NCBI GenBank assembly: GCA_015227615.1
Contig: JAALGZ010000001.1
Location: forward strand, 3,162,001-3,226,000
DNA: 64,000 nt
Origin: Labyrinthula sp. Ha
Lineage: Eukaryota > Sar > Bigyra > Labyrinthulida > Labyrinthulaceae
Direction: 5' to 3'
Part shown: one piece after another, positions 1-10,431 of the stretch
How positions within the stretch are numbered: position 1 is the first letter of the stretch
Layout: every line of letters begins with the position of its first letter
The notes under the pieces: model-generated
The model's input: the letters and a program-made list of their open reading frames with translations, nothing else
Told to the model about the DNA's origin: nothing
Database searches by the model: none
Position numbers and translations under genes: made by a program

Positions 1-2219
1 TGATCGATTGTTGAAAATCTTAGAGTACCAATACATAACTGGTTACATCATCCTGGGTCAAATGACTTAAAAATTATACATTTATTCGTGCACTGTATGA
101 ATACATTCAAAAAATATGATCATTCGATGCAACTGTATTTAACTCCCAGTTTATTCGGAAGGGATATAGCCATAGTAGTATAATTCTTAGGTGGCGAAAA
201 ACATTTTTTTAATGGGGATTCAGCTAGAGGTTATGCGCCCAAATTTGTATAGATTGCCAGATGATAATCAAGATAATCAGAACCATTTGATAAGAAACAG
301 AATGCCACATTTATTTCTGGTTAGTCTGAATGAAAATAAGAATATTTTGATTATTGAAAAGTTTAATGAAAGCTGATGGCTAGCCACAACATATATCGAA
401 TTACTTTTTTAGGCATGGGCGACTTTGGAAAAAGGTTGCTTTGCAATACAAATCAATGGTTCCCAGTTCACTTCCTTTCAGTAAATAATACTGTAATGAT
501 TTGCCAATAAACCTTAATAACTAAAGAGATCTGGATATGGGCTATTTCTCAGTGAGTTTCATGATGTTGGTAACTTCCCATTCAAAGCGCCTGGGAGGAT
601 TCTTAATCATTTTCGGTAATCAAAGAAATCTCAGAACTCGGAGGATACCTAAGCCTGATTTCACTGCGCATCCCTAACCATTCTAGTATAAGTGGGAAAA
701 ACATAGGTCAAAACCAAAAATGAGCTCTCAAGGTGTCGCAAAGAATTTTTTTCAATCTTCGGCAAAATGTTGAGTTCCTTAAGATGAGTTGCTTTGCTCT
801 ATTATTGTTGAAGATGGCATCTAGTTATTTTACCCATAATGTATTGTGTTTTCCAAGTTTATTGTAATGTTTATTTCTGATTGTTCTAAGGCTCACTTAT
901 GACGATAGAATCTGGTAGGATCACTGATAGAGCTACAAGTTAAATGTTACAGGTTCATAAAACTTCATTGATACCTTAGATCTGACCTCACGAGGGCTAG
1001 GAATGCCTGAACAGCCTAGTTTAATAAATCGATGCAAAAGATCCCACTTCATATGACTCGATATGTGTTAACGAGCAAAAGCTTTGAGACCTACTTAGCT
1101 TCTTTATATTTTGAGGATCAAAAACTAAGTTGCTTGCACTTTATCTTTATTTTCCTTCACATCTGATGTCATCCACTGTTGTAACGTATTCCGCTTGGTT
1201 TACCAAGAGATAATTTCTCTTTTGGGGACAAAATTCTACTATTTGAACAATTCAACTATTCCCAGCTGTTCAGGTACAATCTTTTCCACCTTTCTGTAGG
1301 TCCTGTTACTAGAGGCAATTTTCTCTTATGGTAGAAACAATTTAGAATAATTACAATCTTTGAGGCTCTGGTAATCTGCAATCTAAAGTTAGATGTATAC
1401 CTCATTTGCTAATTTATATTTCACAAGAAAAATCCAGGGAACCATACCAGTAAAAGCTGAAGTCTTTCTCCCAGATGTATTTCTTCCTAAAATTTGTAAT
1501 ATTTTTTTCTCTATGTTTTGAGTGTTAACTGATAATTTTGTTAGATTAGTTTATGTTAAGAAAAGGAATTTAAGTAAATTTTCTAAGAGAATGATGTTTC
1601 CTATTCCATAGTAAAATGTATCAGTATGAACAAAGAGCCCCAAGAAAAATAAGAAAAAGAGGCACCAGAGGCTATCTTATATATATTCTTAGTATTTTAA
1701 AATCTAAATGTTTGTATAGTATTCATTTTATTCTACTCTATTGTAGGAGATGTCACTTACTCATATTTAAAAGAACTATTACCCTAATTAGATCCCTTCT
1801 ATGACATTGACAATACTTCCTGCAATTGGACCTATAGTAACTTCATACCGGGCACTTTTTTCGTGATCCTTTTCTTTTGTTTTTCCGCCATCTGTTCCGC
1901 GCATAGTGTTACGTGAAGTCTGTTCTGGCTATAGTTTGGCCCAACTCATTCTCTTACAACACCCAGATAATTATTGGTATATCGTACTCTACTATTAGAA
2001 CAATCTTGATATTTGTTACTGGATATAGACAGCTAATTATCAAAGTATAAGAAAACTATACCATTTATGAGTTTCATTTTCAACTTTGCTTGTCTATCTA
2101 TCCAGTACTAGAAAGTAGCGCATATTTCGTTTTCATAAAACAAGGATAAAAAACAGACTAGACACCAAACCACGGTCCGTTAAATAATTACAACCAGACA
2201 GAAAAGAAAGAATAGAGAA
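1..2219. other. AT-rich stretch without recognised gene
   Basis: I see no convincing coding region here. The open stretches are short, about 60 codons, with composition typical of chance ORFs in AT-rich DNA. The last 100 bases or so, A-rich and running up to the peptidase start at 2220, probably hold that gene's promoter and 5' UTR. No tRNA, satellite or transposon end was recognised. Confidence 0.6.
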
Positions 2220-3998
2220 ATGAAATATAAAAAATTTCATCAGTGCTTTTCTTGTGAGTTAGAACAGACAATAAAGAGTGCAGGGTTCAGTTTTGTACTT
2301 GTAAGGAAGTTAGAGACTTTGAGGAGTTGTCTATTGAATCCGGTTTTAACGTTAGTTATTACTTTTGGAGTCTTTTTGTCCTTGGCCCAGGCGAAGTTGA
2401 ATGAAAGCCCAAGTAAAGGAGTTGTAATCTCTCCTTACTCCATCTCTGCTGGATTGGTTGCACTAAGCTTGCTATTAATTTTAATGTCACAGAGAAAATC
2501 TTCAAGGAAGATTACTGTAAAGGAGGAGTTAGTGGATCTACCTGAAGGCTCCCAGAAAATCAAGGAAGCGCTTCTTGAAAATCTGTCACTTGCAATCCAA
2601 ATTCCAACTGTAAGTTATGACGCAAATTCAACTCCAATTGATTACTCCCAGTTTGACAAGTTGCACACCCTGATTCATAGGTTGTTCCCTCTAGTTCATT
2701 CGACACCAGGGAGAGTAACAGTGACTAAGGTTGGATACAGCTTAATTTACGAATACTGTTCAGAGAATGAAACAGAAAAACCAATCTTACTGTGTGCACA
2801 CCAAGACGTTGTACCAGTTGCAGATAGTACCCGATGGAACCATGATCCGTTCAGCGGATTTATTGATAGTAATGAGGTAGTATGGGGAAGGGGTTCAATT
2901 GATGATAAACACTCTCTGATGTCGTTACTGTACATGATGGAAACATTTCTGTCTGAAGGTGGACCCCACTTCAATCGTAGAATCATTGCTGCATTTGGGC
3001 ACGACGAAGAGATTGGGGGTTTGGAGGGTGCACAAAAACTTTCAGGTATTATTCAGTCAAGACTAGCAGAACTTGGGCACGAGAAACTGGAATTCATATT
3101 AGATGAAGGGACTTTCGTTTTGAATAAGGTTTTCCCTGGCTTTGATACACCCCTAGCTTTTGTTGGTATGTGTGAGAAAGGCAATATGACAGTGAAAATT
3201 AGAGTAAATGAGTTTCCTGCTGCTCACTCTTCCATGCCTTCGAATGGGATTACTAATCTTACTATACTGGGAGATGCAATTAAAAGACTTGAAATGATGC
3301 CATTCCCTTTCGATTTTCGAGGGTTAGAAACGCTTACTGAACCCCTTTTGAAACTCTTTCCTGTTCATTTGAGAATAATATTTTCGAACATTAATTTGCT
3401 TCGACCTTTCTTTAACAAGTTTATAGCGAAGAAACCAGCTATGGCTGCGATGTTGAGAACAAGTACGGCAATTACTGTATTTAGATCAGGTGAAAAGTTA
3501 AATGTTATTCCTGGTGAAGCTGTTGCTTACATTCAACACCGGGTTCATCCTAACGTGTTTGACGACATAGACCCAGAGACTTCCCCCGAGGAAATGCGGT
3601 CACACCTTGCAAAAGCCGTACTTGATTATGATAGAAAAGTAATAAATGATGAGCGAGTTAAGATAGAGCTAACAGAGGATCTACTTGAGGAGATACTTGT
3701 TCCTAGTCCTTTGAGTTCAACTGAGAATGCCACATATAATTTGTTTCAGGAAGTTGTTGGTGAATCTTTTGCCGCCGTTACGTCGCCAACTCTACTCATA
3801 GGTAACACAGATACGAGACATTACTGGAAACTTTCTGACAATGTATATCGTTTCACTCCTGTTGTGTTTGACAAGATCGATGACACTAAGATGTTTCACG
3901 GTGACAACGAGAGAGTCAGTGGAACAAACCTGTTAAAGCAATATCTTTTTTTCAGGCGGTTAGTAGAGAGAGTTGGAAGTACAGAAATAGAGGGTTAG
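2220..3998 (+). CDS. membrane-anchored M20 metallopeptidase (PM20D1/CPS1-like)
   Basis: A 592-residue zinc peptidase of the M20A family, the group containing yeast carboxypeptidase S and animal PM20D1. These cleave peptides or N-acyl amino acids in the vacuole/lysosome or secretory lumen. Two hydrophobic stretches, about residues 39-58 and 73-89, should anchor it, so it is probably a membrane protein with a luminal catalytic domain. Family metal and catalytic residues are visible in order: H194 in CAHQDVVPV, D228 in GRGSIDD, the E263-E264 pair in GHDEEIGG, D295 in ILDEGTF and H560 in MFHGDNER. Length suits the family. The start is the first ATG, in an A-rich context. The family is secure; the substrate is unknown. 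Confidence 0.9.
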   Translation: MKYKKFHQCFSCELEQTIKSAGFSFVLVRKLETLRSCLLNPVLTLVITFGVFLSLAQAKLNESPSKGVVISPYSISAGLVALSLLLILMSQRKSSRKITVKEELVDLPEGSQKIKEALLENLSLAIQIPTVSYDANSTPIDYSQFDKLHTLIHRLFPLVHSTPGRVTVTKVGYSLIYEYCSENETEKPILLCAHQDVVPVADSTRWNHDPFSGFIDSNEVVWGRGSIDDKHSLMSLLYMMETFLSEGGPHFNRRIIAAFGHDEEIGGLEGAQKLSGIIQSRLAELGHEKLEFILDEGTFVLNKVFPGFDTPLAFVGMCEKGNMTVKIRVNEFPAAHSSMPSNGITNLTILGDAIKRLEMMPFPFDFRGLETLTEPLLKLFPVHLRIIFSNINLLRPFFNKFIAKKPAMAAMLRTSTAITVFRSGEKLNVIPGEAVAYIQHRVHPNVFDDIDPETSPEEMRSHLAKAVLDYDRKVINDERVKIELTEDLLEEILVPSPLSSTENATYNLFQEVVGESFAAVTSPTLLIGNTDTRHYWKLSDNVYRFTPVVFDKIDDTKMFHGDNERVSGTNLLKQYLFFRRLVERVGSTEIEG

Positions 3999-4353
3999 TT
4001 TATTCATGGCAAGCTGCTACATTGAATTGTTAAACCTGAATACCTTGATATGATTAGAATACTCGGATGCCACACCTCTTGCGAAGGTTTCCAGATGCAT
4101 ATCATGTGAAGAGATTCGGTTGCTTTAGTTAACGTATGTTGTGTTGTGAGCATATAGATTTACAGATATATATTTAAAGAAAATAAAACCTTGGGAAAAA
4201 TATTATTTACATTTTCTTAATTATTCGTTATTGAAGGCAACTCATGATCAAAATGTTCACTCCATAAATAGGTTTTCCAAAATAGGTGCAGCATAAAGCA
4301 GAAAATTTAGCTATTCGCTTAACAAGAACATAAAGGGTTAAGCTCGGAACTCG
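3999..4353. other. convergent intergenic region with possible poly(A) signal
   Basis: This 355-bp gap separates the 3' ends of the peptidase (+) and the Cys-rich protein gene (-). An AATAAA at 4182-4187 on the plus strand is a plausible polyadenylation signal for the peptidase. Nothing else is recognised. Confidence 0.4.
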
Positions 4354-5034
4354 TCACATCTCCCGCCACGTTATATGATTGGTTCTCTTTTCTGGTAGCT
4401 GGCTAACTGGAGTAGTGCTGTATATCGTATCATATGTCGGTGCATATGCCGGAGGAGACGGTGATGCGCGAGATTTTCCTCTGGATGCTATAATCTGGCT
4501 CTTCACCGTATCATACTCATTCTGCTTTGAAACTTTTTGCGCAATGCATAGAGCAGAAATGGCGACCCCCAATGTCACAACACTCAAAGCAGCTCCAACG
4601 TAGACTAACAAAATCTCAGCTGTTTCACTGTCTTGCTGATTTTGTGTTGTTCTAGTCGGCTGCGGGCTTGTAGGTGAGGTGGTGATGAAGGATGGAGAGT
4701 CTGTCGTACCTAGCTCACCTGTAGGATCCACTGATGGTCCCTGGCTCGGACTCTGGCTTAGCGGTGTTGGAGATTTTGAAGTTAGCGGAGTAAGTTGACT
4801 ACTGGGTACCAGTGATGGTAAAGGCGTCGGGTTTTCTGTTGGAACCTCGGTTTCAATGTTTTCTTCATCACCTTCTAGATGCTGACAAAAAAATGCTTCA
4901 CAGCTCAAGTTATCACAACATTGGCGACCACTCGGCAATGAGCAAAAGCCACCTAGCACAACACAAGAATTTTGTAATCTTCTAGTTGATGCTGCGACTA
5001 AGGAGTTGAGAAGAACTAGTAAAATAAGCTTCAT
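4354..5034 (-). CDS. secreted small Cys-rich domain on a membrane anchor (paralogue of the next gene)
   Basis: A 226-residue protein with a signal peptide (about 1-15), then a six-cysteine module: C24, C31, C39-C40, C45 and C50. The spacing C-x6-C-x7-CC-x4-C-x4-C is of the knottin/CBM1 type. A Ser/Thr/Pro-rich stalk with PT/PS repeats covers about 60-135. One transmembrane helix lies near 138-162, followed by a basic, Tyr- and Pro-containing cytoplasmic tail. The module has no recognisable CBM1 aromatic face, so ligand binding is unproven. Shared architecture, orientation and adjacency with the CBM1 gene at 5481-6422 suggest an old tandem duplication. A role at the cell surface or wall is inference. 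Confidence 0.75.
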   Translation of the reverse strand: MKLILLVLLNSLVAASTRRLQNSCVVLGGFCSLPSGRQCCDNLSCEAFFCQHLEGDEENIETEVPTENPTPLPSLVPSSQLTPLTSKSPTPLSQSPSQGPSVDPTGELGTTDSPSFITTSPTSPQPTRTTQNQQDSETAEILLVYVGAALSVVTLGVAISALCIAQKVSKQNEYDTVKSQIIASRGKSRASPSPPAYAPTYDTIYSTTPVSQLPEKRTNHITWREM

Positions 5035-5480
5035 AACAACGTATTTTTATTTTTCCTCGCTTAAATGTTTGGGACAACTATCGATGCAAAATTTGTTCTT
5101 TTCTCCGTCTATTATTCCGTGTAAGTTACCACCTTTTTCATAATCTACTATTATCTTGCCAGAACTGGAACTCTTGTTTCATTAACTTTCTAAATTCGAT
5201 ATACTCTTGTTTTTCATTTAACGTCATTGAAAGAGTAAATCTTATCAATCTTCTTTTGCAAATCAAACAAAACCTCTTATTAAATGAAGAAAAGGATAAT
5301 ACGTTAATACTTAAACTTCCTACCTACATATTTACGAAAGAAAGAGAAGTCACTTTCTACTTGTACAACGCCAAAGAATCTCTATCAATTCAGTTTGCTC
5401 AGCTTATGAACCGAAAATAACCCATGAAATTAGAAAAATACTCTTCACTATCAATATATACTAACAAGAAAAAAATATAT
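5035..5480. other. intergenic region between the tandem Cys-rich genes
   Basis: About 446 bp of AT-rich DNA. It lies upstream of the 226-residue protein gene and downstream of its CBM1 neighbour, both on the minus strand. It must hold the promoter of the former and the 3' end of the latter. No clear TATA box or other motif stands out. Confidence 0.35.
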
Positions 5481-6422
5481 CTAATCCTCTGGTTCTTCAA
5501 AAGTATACTTTACACGACTTTTTGGCGTCTCTAGCTTTAACGTAGCTTCTGGAGAGAGATATGCTCTTCCACGTCTTCCCTGTCGTGCTGGTGTTGCTCT
5601 ATCATACGTATTTTCCCCAATGTTAGACGCAGAGTCAGAGGGGTCAATTGCTAAAGCAAGATCTACTTCAGAATATTCACGTCCAAAAGGTGACTTTCGT
5701 GGCACCTCTCGCTTGCCATTCAAATTTGCAAACTTTGAAATAAACAAACTGGAATGATTATGAAAAGTTTGAGCGTCTTTTCTAGTCTTGTTAAATATTT
5801 GAAGAGCAAAGAACATGATCAAAAATGTACCAAAGATAGCAACAGTTCCAAAGGCAATCACCATTTCAGAAATGGGCAGTGCATTGTCATCTTCGCTGCT
5901 TCCAGATTCTGATGGTGTTGTTGGGGATCGTGTAGTGTTTTCTTCTGAAGATGTTGGAGAGTCAACATTCTCTGTTGGCCCTTGGGTAGGTGCATTCGTT
6001 GGACTTGATGAAGGAGATGAGGATAAGATGGTTGGAGAGCGAGAAGGGGAAGGACTTGGAGATTGTGTAGGGGAATAAGATGGTGCATCTGATGGGGCAT
6101 TGGTTGGACCATCTGTAGGAGAATCAGTTGGATGGAGTGAGGGTGATTCAGTTGGACTATGTGACGGTGAACTAGTAGGTCTGGCAGTGGGGTTTCCTGT
6201 TGGTAGAGGTGTAGGGGCAGTGGTTTCTTGCTCTGAGTTTGGAATACATTGACTATAATATTCATCCTGGTATCTGCAGAAGTTTCCCTCACAGCAATCA
6301 TCTGGACCACTGTAACCTATCCCTGCGCACTGAGCATACACTACTGCACACTCCTGGGCATAGATAATAGTTACGAAGGGAAATATGACAAGAACTAGCT
6401 TGGGTATCGATATTCTGAGCAT
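5481..6422 (-). CDS. membrane-anchored CBM1 (fungal-type cellulose-binding) protein
   Basis: The protein is best started at the ATG at 6422, because a signal peptide follows directly (residues 1-22); an upstream in-frame ATG at 6536 would bury it. That gives 313 residues. Residues 23-59 match CBM1 closely: VVYAQC, AGIGYSG, a CC pair, then EYYSQC. The three ligand-facing tyrosines (Y29, Y55, Y56) and Q58 of fungal cellulose-binding modules are present. A long PT/PS-repeat stalk follows, then one transmembrane helix (the segment beginning MVIAFGTV) and a roughly 90-residue cytoplasmic tail. There is no catalytic domain. It probably tethers or senses a wall polysaccharide. CBM1 proteins without an enzyme are known from red algae; the stalk style also occurs in stramenopiles. 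Confidence 0.85.
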   Translation of the reverse strand: MLRISIPKLVLVIFPFVTIIYAQECAVVYAQCAGIGYSGPDDCCEGNFCRYQDEYYSQCIPNSEQETTAPTPLPTGNPTARPTSSPSHSPTESPSLHPTDSPTDGPTNAPSDAPSYSPTQSPSPSPSRSPTILSSSPSSSPTNAPTQGPTENVDSPTSSEENTTRSPTTPSESGSSEDDNALPISEMVIAFGTVAIFGTFLIMFFALQIFNKTRKDAQTFHNHSSLFISKFANLNGKREVPRKSPFGREYSEVDLALAIDPSDSASNIGENTYDRATPARQGRRGRAYLSPEATLKLETPKSRVKYTFEEPED

Positions 6423-8299
6423 TTTTCTTATGTTTTTGCTTGATGAGTGAGACACAAGTAGAACAAGGGAGTAATTTAATTTGTGCTCTCTGTAACCTTT
6501 GTTCAGCGATAGTATGTGTCTTATATTCTCGTACAATTTAGTAACCGTTAATGCAGAGATTTCAACAGTAAAAAACGTATTCGTAAAAAAAAGGACGCTG
6601 AAACTGAGAATTCTCGAAATATAGGGTTATTGTCTCGAATAAAGAGATTGGTACCGAATTTCCATGAGAACCCTCTTGGTTAGAGGTATTCCTCAACTTC
6701 CGCGTTTCCTTACTGTAGATTGGTTTAGTGTAGCCCTCACAAAAGAATATTTTAACTGGTACTGACTAAATAGTATTAGTCTCTAGTTGTAGGAGCTAAA
6801 CCTGTTCACTTTGGAAAATAAGTAGCTAATTAATATTCGAAGGGATAAATGAATTTATACTGCTATTGTCCCCATGATATTGACCGCCAGGTAAAAAGTA
6901 CTTTCTGTCTTAATAGAAATCACGTTTAATGGGTGTCATCAACAGCATTCATCGGGTGTAGATGTTTATTCTTCTGTTTTTAGATTGACTACCTAGTGCT
7001 ACCACAAGTTTGAAAAATAACTTAATGAGCACTGCAACATTTAGAATAAGCATACCATGAGGGTCTTGAACTTAAGGACATACACCATAAGATCTCTAAT
7101 GGCCTGAACAAGCTGTCTTGAGAGCTTTAGCCCATTCTCGATGCTTCCAGAAAGGTATTAGGTCTTACCGAGTACAGGAAACTCTTTTTAATGCTGGACA
7201 GATTAATGTCTTCATTTTATTTATTAAAAAAAAAAACATTCAGAAAAATATTCAATAGTATCCGATAAATATTGGCGTGAAATCCATTCTTGTGCGGCTA
7301 CTATTGAGCAGTAATACTCTTACTTCTTATGAACAACATTTTTTTTCTCGAGGCTGATGAGATCACAAAAACTTCTCTATATAAAATGTTTTCCTATATT
7401 GTATAGTCATAATTTAGTAGCTACATTGGTTATATGTCTAAGTCACAGACGAGAGAGTAACTTCGCTTCTAGGTCACCAGGAGCTTAAATAAAACTTAAA
7501 AACTCGAAATCCAGGTACAAGTCTCATAGTTGTATTTGCTTGTATTCTTGTCAATCTATGTCTCGTTCCGTCAGGCTTCGGCAATAGTGAAACTTTGAAG
7601 TATTTCATATGGCACTCCTGTTATCTGGGCCTATAAAGTTAGACACAGTTTATGTTGGTATAATTGATATTGAGTCCAAGGTGTCTTATCGGATACTAAT
7701 TAACGGTATGTCCAGCTTGTTTTGTGTTAAACATGGTTGCCAGAATAATCATTTGTGAAATCCGTTTCTTGTTGTTTAACGCTAATTTTGGAATCTTAAT
7801 GGGAACAAATATAACCACCCCATATACCATTACGTTCCGGTATTTGGGAACCTGACCCAGCGCTTTCTTTTCCAACTTAAAGCCAAGAACAAACAACTTG
7901 AGTCAAAAAGTTACACGGATTTCCATGAGTGAGGGAAAAGCAAATTGTAAATATAAGCTCAATATGGTTTTGCTCTTTCTTTGAAGGAAAGTTTTTCTCC
8001 ATCAGCATCAAACCTAGATAATGTGGCTTTTTTGCGGTCTTTAAATGGGATTGGGTTTCTTGAGACATGTGTAAAATACACAAGGAATCTGATTGGCTGA
8101 AAAAAATAAAGATTGGTTAATTTAACCACTATGAAATGTATACCTGGACAAAATTCGGAGGTAGTAGAAACTGTCTGGGAGGTGCTGGACAAACCTTGGC
8201 CAAATGGACATGAGTTGGACAACTTGTCCGGTATCTTCCTTTTTCATGACTACCACATTTCTGGAAGTAACGCAAAATTCAGATAAAACCTGCCTTGTT
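6423..8299. other. intergenic AT-rich region
   Basis: No supportable gene. The part next to 6422 should hold the promoter and 5' UTR of the CBM1 gene. A poly(A) run occurs near 7227. Several 60-90-codon open stretches on the minus strand around 7700-8300 overlap one another in different frames and look like chance. Confidence 0.5.
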
Positions 8300-10431
8300 T
8301 TATTCATTCACAAATTACTGGAAGATTCTGGACGTTTCGCTCAACAAGGAACTTAAAACAAAGAACTGCTGCTGTTCAAACAGGAAAAGAGGAAGTGGCT
8401 GCCATTTCACGTCTGAACGTTAGTAGAACCACTGGAGAAAAAACCGCTTTGCTAAACGTGAAATTTTTACTTTGTGGCTGGCAAATGCACCTACGTTTCT
8501 TTCTTCTGAATTGAAAAACTTGCTAAGCAAAGCTTCAGTAGAATCACGAAAAGAACTTAAGACAGCGTTGGTAACTGCAGAAGTTGTACCAATTTTGTTT
8601 CAAAATTTTACGAGTGAAATATTTTGCAGCTTTGTTAATTTGTTGCATAAGAGTTATGAAGCAAGGAAAACTAATTATGGATATGCGGCTTACAGAAGTG
8701 TTCTATTTTACCTCTTTGAGGACCATGAAATTGACCAATCAGACAAAAACGAAAAAGAAACCTCTTTATTTTTTCAAGGTATTAAGAAAGCTATTACCAA
8801 GAATGCGAGAATTGCACAAAGCTGTACCATGAATGGCAAGATACTGTTGCCAATGAAACTGTTTCTGAACATATCATGCGAAATGGTCAAGAGCAGTGAC
8901 CCAGATACTATCTTATGTAGGACGTTCATGGTTCTTTCTTGAAACTTAATGACAAGGTCAGAAAATATTTTTGGAGTATATCGTAGTCACATCTCATGGA
9001 AAGGAGACAGCTTGCAAATTTTTTTTGGTCACATGAAAACTGATCAAGCGCGCACAAGACCTATGGACCCACGTCATGTTTATTCCAATCCATTGAGACC
9101 GTGGATTTGCCCTGTGGTAGCCTTAGCTACATATCTTGCAACGACATTTGGATTACATTGAACCGGTAAAAAATTATTTGTTAGTTCACTGCAATATTCA
9201 AGATTCAACAAAGCTTTTCAGAGACAAACTTATACAGAGGATATGAGGGCTATGAATGCAAGAGATGGAGCTAACCCAGAAAATTCGGACCACATTCTGT
9301 GAGAAAATAGTTGCAACATATTGTTCAAGTGGTAGCACAGCTTGTCCGTCTGCAAGTTTAATTCATCTGAGGGCAGGATGGTTATTGCGGGATGTTCAAA
9401 ATCCACATCCCAGATATGAAGCAGTTGGAGACCAGTATTTAAGAAGAATTGTAAATGGACTGCCATTGGATAATCATCTTTTTGCTGTTTTAACACCACA
9501 TTTTAGGAAGAGTGAAGATTATTTAGCTCATACTGTTAGAGAAATTCTTCCTCGTCTAGATGAGCACTTGGCACTGATTGGAGAAACGTGTCTCGCTTCA
9601 CTGGTTTGTCATCACAATTTCTTGCAGAGAAATCTGGATTCAAAACATACACTGCGAGGAAGCTTGTTATTTACAGATTCTTCACTTCCACAAAAATTGG
9701 AAGAAAATCTGAACTCTCCTAATGCTATCACTTCAGAAGTTGTGACAATTACAGGAATCCCACCTCACGTTGCGGTAACAAGGAGAACGAGCAAAGTTAC
9801 TGAAAGACTTAAGGCTAATGTGGCTGCTATAGAGGCTAGTTCAAATACTGTCATTGAGCATATGGTATTTGAAATATAGAGGAGATCAACACAGTCAGGC
9901 CATGCCAAATCACAAGGTCTAAATCAAGGGATTTAAACTGCTCTTTAACGGTTTGGAATGAAAGATGCTATTGAGTTTATCTGCACACTAGAGACTCATG
10001 GCGTTGCAAGTACTCAACCCATGGCACCGGTTTGGAATGACAGCACTGTATCCTTTGGATTAAGTTAACAAAATGTTTTGCAAACATTTAATTAGCTTAA
10101 GGTTAACCCCAGAGGTGTGTGGGGCCAGTGACGCAATGGAATTCCTAGTAATAGTGTACCAGCTCTTTGTCGTGTAAAAGGAAGAGACTTCGATGATCGT
10201 ATGCGAGCAAAAAGATTTTGTGATGTGAAGGTTCTAGTGAAGATCATTGAGAGGATAGCCGAGACATAGTATTAATTTACCTAAAGGATGCTGCCAAAAA
10301 TTTATTAAACTTTGACACTTTGTCGGAGAACTCCAGCTGGTTTTGAAGACAACAACAGGAAAACATAGTAGAGTTGATGAGCTAAGTTTATTGACTATTG
10401 CTAAGGAGGTTCATAAAAGAAAAATATCATA
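8300..10431 (+). mobile_element. decayed Crypton-like tyrosine-recombinase DNA transposon
   Basis: A relic of a transposon family encoding a tyrosine-recombinase-like protein that recurs in algae and oomycetes. The most recognisable pieces lie at 8472-9879, read in two frames. First come HMKTDQ and MDPRHVYSNPL, then a recombinase core at about 9325-9480: GSTACPSAS, LRAGW and RYEAVGDQY. Weaker homologous text continues to about 10431, with segments resembling GRDFDDRMRAKRF and RVDELS. No terminal inverted repeats or target duplication were found, so both ends are estimates. It is inactive: at least two in-frame stops and one frameshift in the core, more downstream. Assignment to Cryptons rather than another recombinase class is by recall. 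Confidence 0.65.
8472..9879 (+). pseudogene. tyrosine recombinase-like transposase pseudogene
   Basis: The coding core of the decayed transposon. An N-terminal helical part (8472-8942) is followed in the same frame, after a premature stop, by a segment with the family's DPRHVYSNPLRPWICPV block (8949-9161). The catalytic C-terminal part (9256-9879) continues in another frame. It retains the SGSTACPSAS...LRAGW block with the second-box arginine, then RYEAVGDQY, which may hold the nucleophilic tyrosine. An intact protein of this type would exceed 450 residues. I see no reason to think this copy is expressed. Confidence 0.65.

Noticed and set aside
4379-4603. Plus-strand open frame opposite the Cys-rich protein gene
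   Set aside because: It is antisense to a gene with clear signal peptide, Cys module and membrane helix; composition shows it is a shadow.
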